A stretch of 7,017 bases of DNA, taken from assembly GCA_023129265.1 (NCBI GenBank), contig JAGMCJ010000107.1, positions 1 to 7,017 on the forward strand. Direction: 5' to 3'. The notes under the pieces were generated by a model. That model had not been told where the DNA came from, ran no database searches, and saw only the letters and a list, made by a program, of their open reading frames with translations. A program made the position numbers and the translations under genes. Position 1 is the first letter of the stretch. Each line of letters begins with the position of its first letter. Below are positions 5,180-7,017 of this stretch, piece by piece. Source of the stretch: Thermoplasmata archaeon. GTDB lineage: Archaea > Thermoplasmatota > Thermoplasmata > RBG-16-68-12 > JAGMCJ01.

Positions 5180-5190
5180 TAGAATAATCG
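5180..5190 (-). promoter_or_regulatory. TATA-like box for the RAM-domain gene
   Basis: The - strand reads GATTATTCTA here, centred near 5185, about 48 bp before the ATG at 5137. A start near 5158 would leave a leader of about 20 nt holding the GGAGG site. This suggests transcription separate from the hdrA-like gene upstream. Confidence 0.35.
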
Positions 5191-5220
5191 GCCCACTGCT
5201 ATTTGCCCTTTTGGGGAGTA

Positions 5221-5313
5221 TTGGTTGGGATTCAGGCTCGACAGAATGAGCATCGAGACCGAATTCGACAACAGCAAGACCGATGAATGTATGAAATCAT
5301 CCTTCCCAACCAA
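5221..5313 (-). repeat. 10-bp inverted repeat enclosing a 73-nt loop in the hdrA/RAM intergenic region
   Basis: TTGGTTGGGA (5221-5230) and TCCCAACCAA (5304-5313) are perfect complements. On the - strand, ATGAT lies just inside the 5' arm and CTGA one base inside the 3' arm, loosely resembling the C and D boxes at the base of an archaeal C/D guide RNA. The C-like box is degenerate (ATGATTT against RTGATGA). The arms lie in the 215-bp gap (5138-5352), which otherwise holds only the promoter of the RAM gene. A stem of this length at this spacing can occur by chance, so it may be just a 3'-UTR structure or nothing. Confidence 0.3.
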
Positions 5314-5352
5314 GACATCAACCTCCAGTCCTTTCAATCATCGCCTTCACGC

Positions 5353-7017
5353 TCACGATTCCTGGGCAACATAGAGAGGGGATGTACCCTCGATTCTGTC
5401 CAACCTCATCAAATGTCTCCTTCGCATCACAGCTATCTGATCCAGAACGCGCTTGCCCGGAATTCTCGTCAGTTCCGCAATCGTCTTCACCGACAGGGGT
5501 CCGCTCTTTGTGGCCCGGAGTATGCGGTGCCTGTCGAACTCATCTTCTATTGCTTGATCCAGAAGTATGTCCAGCTCCTCTTCTGTGAGTCTCTTTCCAT
5601 AGACATTGCCTACTCCCTCTATCTCGATCTGCTTGTTGATTAAGGCTCTCAACCGGAAATCCTCGGCCGCACTCTTCGCCGCTTCAAGATGCTGTATTAT
5701 GTCTGGGTCTGGATCCTCGCCAGCAACTGGGTTGGGACCCATTTCCCTTATGAGGTCTGTGAATTCCGACATCAGACCTGCAAACCGTGCTCCTTCTGAG
5801 GCGGATATCCAATCCAACCTGACTCGAAGAGGGTCCATTCCTGCCTTCTCGACCAGTTTCTTGGCAAGCTTCATTCTTTTCTCCGCGTAGTAGTTCCCCT
5901 TCGTGTAATGGCAATCGCCGGGATGACAACCTCCGACGAATACGCCATCCGCACCACGAAGGAACGCTCCAAGTATGATCAGAGGGTCCACTCTTGCAGA
6001 GCACATCACTCGAACCACGTTAACATTCGGCGGATATTGAAATCGACTGACTCCGGCCAGATCCGCGGCCGCATACGAACACCAATTGCAGAGGAAGCCT
6101 ACGATTCGAGGGGTGAATCCCCCATCGGAATCCATCCCGGCGCCGGCAATCGTAGCAACCTGTGCGAGTATCTGCTCCTCGGTGAAATGCTTGGCAGTCA
6201 TCGCCCTACTTGGACAGCCGCTCGCACAACTCCCACACCCCTTGCAGAGTGCATCTGTGACGAGGGCTTTGCCCTTCTCCTCATCAATGCGAATGGCATC
6301 ATATGGACATATGGCTTCGCACGTTCCGCATTTCACGCAGACTTCTTCGTCGACGTAGGCAATCGGTCCCTCAGCAACCAGCTGAGCCTTCGAAAGAATT
6401 CCCATGGCCTTCGCAGCTGCGGCCCGGGCCTGCGCCATGTTTTCGTCCACGAATCTCGGTCCTTGTGACAAGCCGCACAAGAGAATGCCGTCGGTAGCGA
6501 ACTCCACTGGTCTGAGTTTCTTATGGGCCTCCAGGAAGAAGCCATCCGCACCCAAAGGAACCTTGAGAACCTCCGATAGCCTCGCGTTGTCTGGATTAGC
6601 TCTCGTCGCGGCGTTGAGGACGATATATTCCGGTTCGAGAAGGATGTCCATCATGAGGAAGCGGTCATTCACAACTATCTTCAGCTCTCCGTTCTCCTCT
6701 CTGACCTCAGGCGGGTTCTCGTCGTCGTATCTGAGGAATATGACTCCCTTCCTTGACGCCTCTCGGTAGTACCTCTCCCTGAACCCGTACGTCCGTATGT
6801 CCTTGTACAGGATGTACACGGGGGTGTCGGGATACCTCTCCTTCACCCAAAGAGCGTTCTTGATGGACGTGGAGCAGCATATGCGACTGCAGTTGTGATA
6901 CTCCGGCACGCGTGAGCCCACGCATTGTATGATGACTATGCTCTCGGGCTTGAAGTCCTCGTGCAGCAGCCTCTCTTCCAGTTCGAGCTGCGTCATGACG
7001 TGATCGTTCTTTCCGTA
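5353..7017 (-). CDS. hdrA: HdrA-MvhD fusion (heterodisulfide reductase subunit A type) with C-terminal winged-helix-like extension, N-terminus outside window
   Basis: The frame is open to the right edge (codons Y-G-K-N-D-H-V precede the ATG at 6996, matching the HdrA YGK..VxT segment), so the N-terminal FAD-binding part lies outside. Positions count from that Met. The rest of the flavin domain carries C25-VGSR and NCSRICC (36-41), the HdrA cluster-binding cysteines, and GLSQGPRFVDENMAQARAAA (175-194). Two [4Fe-4S] ferredoxin motifs follow: C220/223/226-C230P and C251/254/257-C261P. Residues ~296-420 are an MvhD/FlpD domain with C303, C306, C332, C357 and C362, binding a [2Fe-2S] cluster. A charged helical linker leads to a winged-helix-like end (488-544). 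HdrA passes electrons by flavin-based bifurcation or confurcation between ferredoxin and a thiol/disulfide partner, and MvhD normally links it to a hydrogenase or formate dehydrogenase. The electron donor and HdrBC partners are not visible here. Confidence 0.9.
   Translation of the reverse strand, partial: YGKNDHVMTQLELEERLLHEDFKPESIVIIQCVGSRVPEYHNCSRICCSTSIKNALWVKERYPDTPVYILYKDIRTYGFRERYYREASRKGVIFLRYDDENPPEVREENGELKIVVNDRFLMMDILLEPEYIVLNAATRANPDNARLSEVLKVPLGADGFFLEAHKKLRPVEFATDGILLCGLSQGPRFVDENMAQARAAAAKAMGILSKAQLVAEGPIAYVDEEVCVKCGTCEAICPYDAIRIDEEKGKALVTDALCKGCGSCASGCPSRAMTAKHFTEEQILAQVATIAGAGMDSDGGFTPRIVGFLCNWCSYAAADLAGVSRFQYPPNVNVVRVMCSARVDPLIILGAFLRGADGVFVGGCHPGDCHYTKGNYYAEKRMKLAKKLVEKAGMDPLRVRLDWISASEGARFAGLMSEFTDLIREMGPNPVAGEDPDPDIIQHLEAAKSAAEDFRLRALINKQIEIEGVGNVYGKRLTEEELDILLDQAIEDEFDRHRILRATKSGPLSVKTIAELTRIPGKRVLDQIAVMRRRHLMRLDRIEGTSPLYVAQES

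Noticed and set aside
4405..5215. CCCAAAAGGG at 4405-4414 and its complement CCCTTTTGGG at 5206-5215, flanking the RAM-domain gene.
   Set aside because: A single 10-mer match in 7 kb is well within chance, the sites have no matching context, and the enclosed protein has no DNA-binding domain.

Overview
The window looks like a piece of an archaeal chromosome from an anaerobic lineage, most likely Thermoplasmatota or a related euryarchaeal group. Three things point this way. Several genes have TATA-like boxes 25-30 bp before the start codon, as in leaderless archaeal transcripts. The right end encodes an HdrA-MvhD fusion of the heterodisulfide-reductase type. There is also a CxxC-x17-CxxC zinc-ribbon microprotein and a PIN/AbrB VapBC pair. 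The exact taxon cannot be fixed from sequence reading alone. No gap between genes exceeds about 215 bp, and I see no rRNA, tRNA, CRISPR array or transposase.

Left part (1-1610), + strand first: the C-terminal end of a probable CARF-like sensor with a winged-helix DNA-binding domain, then a two-gene unit made of a tryptophan-rich protein of unknown function (489-941) and a small VapB-like antitoxin (974-1159). Facing it on the - strand is a second small ribbon-helix-helix antitoxin (1277-1489). Neither antitoxin has a recognisable toxin, and the second appears to have lost its last five residues to a TGG-to-TAG change.

Middle (1610-3250): a kanamycin-nucleotidyltransferase-like protein with a leaderless-type promoter, then an intact overlapping vapB-vapC pair (AbrB-fold antitoxin and PIN-domain RNase toxin). 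With the two solitary antitoxins this makes a stretch rich in toxin-antitoxin, resistance-like and sensor genes, typical of an accessory region.

Right part (3254-7017): a Dph6-like ATP pyrophosphatase on the - strand that appears to start at CTG, since its PP-loop lies upstream of the first ATG. Divergent from it is a 47-residue zinc-ribbon gene. Then, on the - strand, come a protein with two Lrp/AsnC-type ligand-binding (RAM) units but no DNA-binding domain, and the 5'-truncated HdrA-MvhD fusion that runs off the right edge. The fusion carries an HdrA cysteine motif, two [4Fe-4S] ferredoxin motifs, an MvhD domain and a C-terminal winged-helix-like extension. It belongs to flavin-based electron transfer (ferredoxin/heterodisulfide type). 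The RAM protein downstream of it on the same strand has its own promoter and Shine-Dalgarno signals, so co-regulation is possible but not shown.
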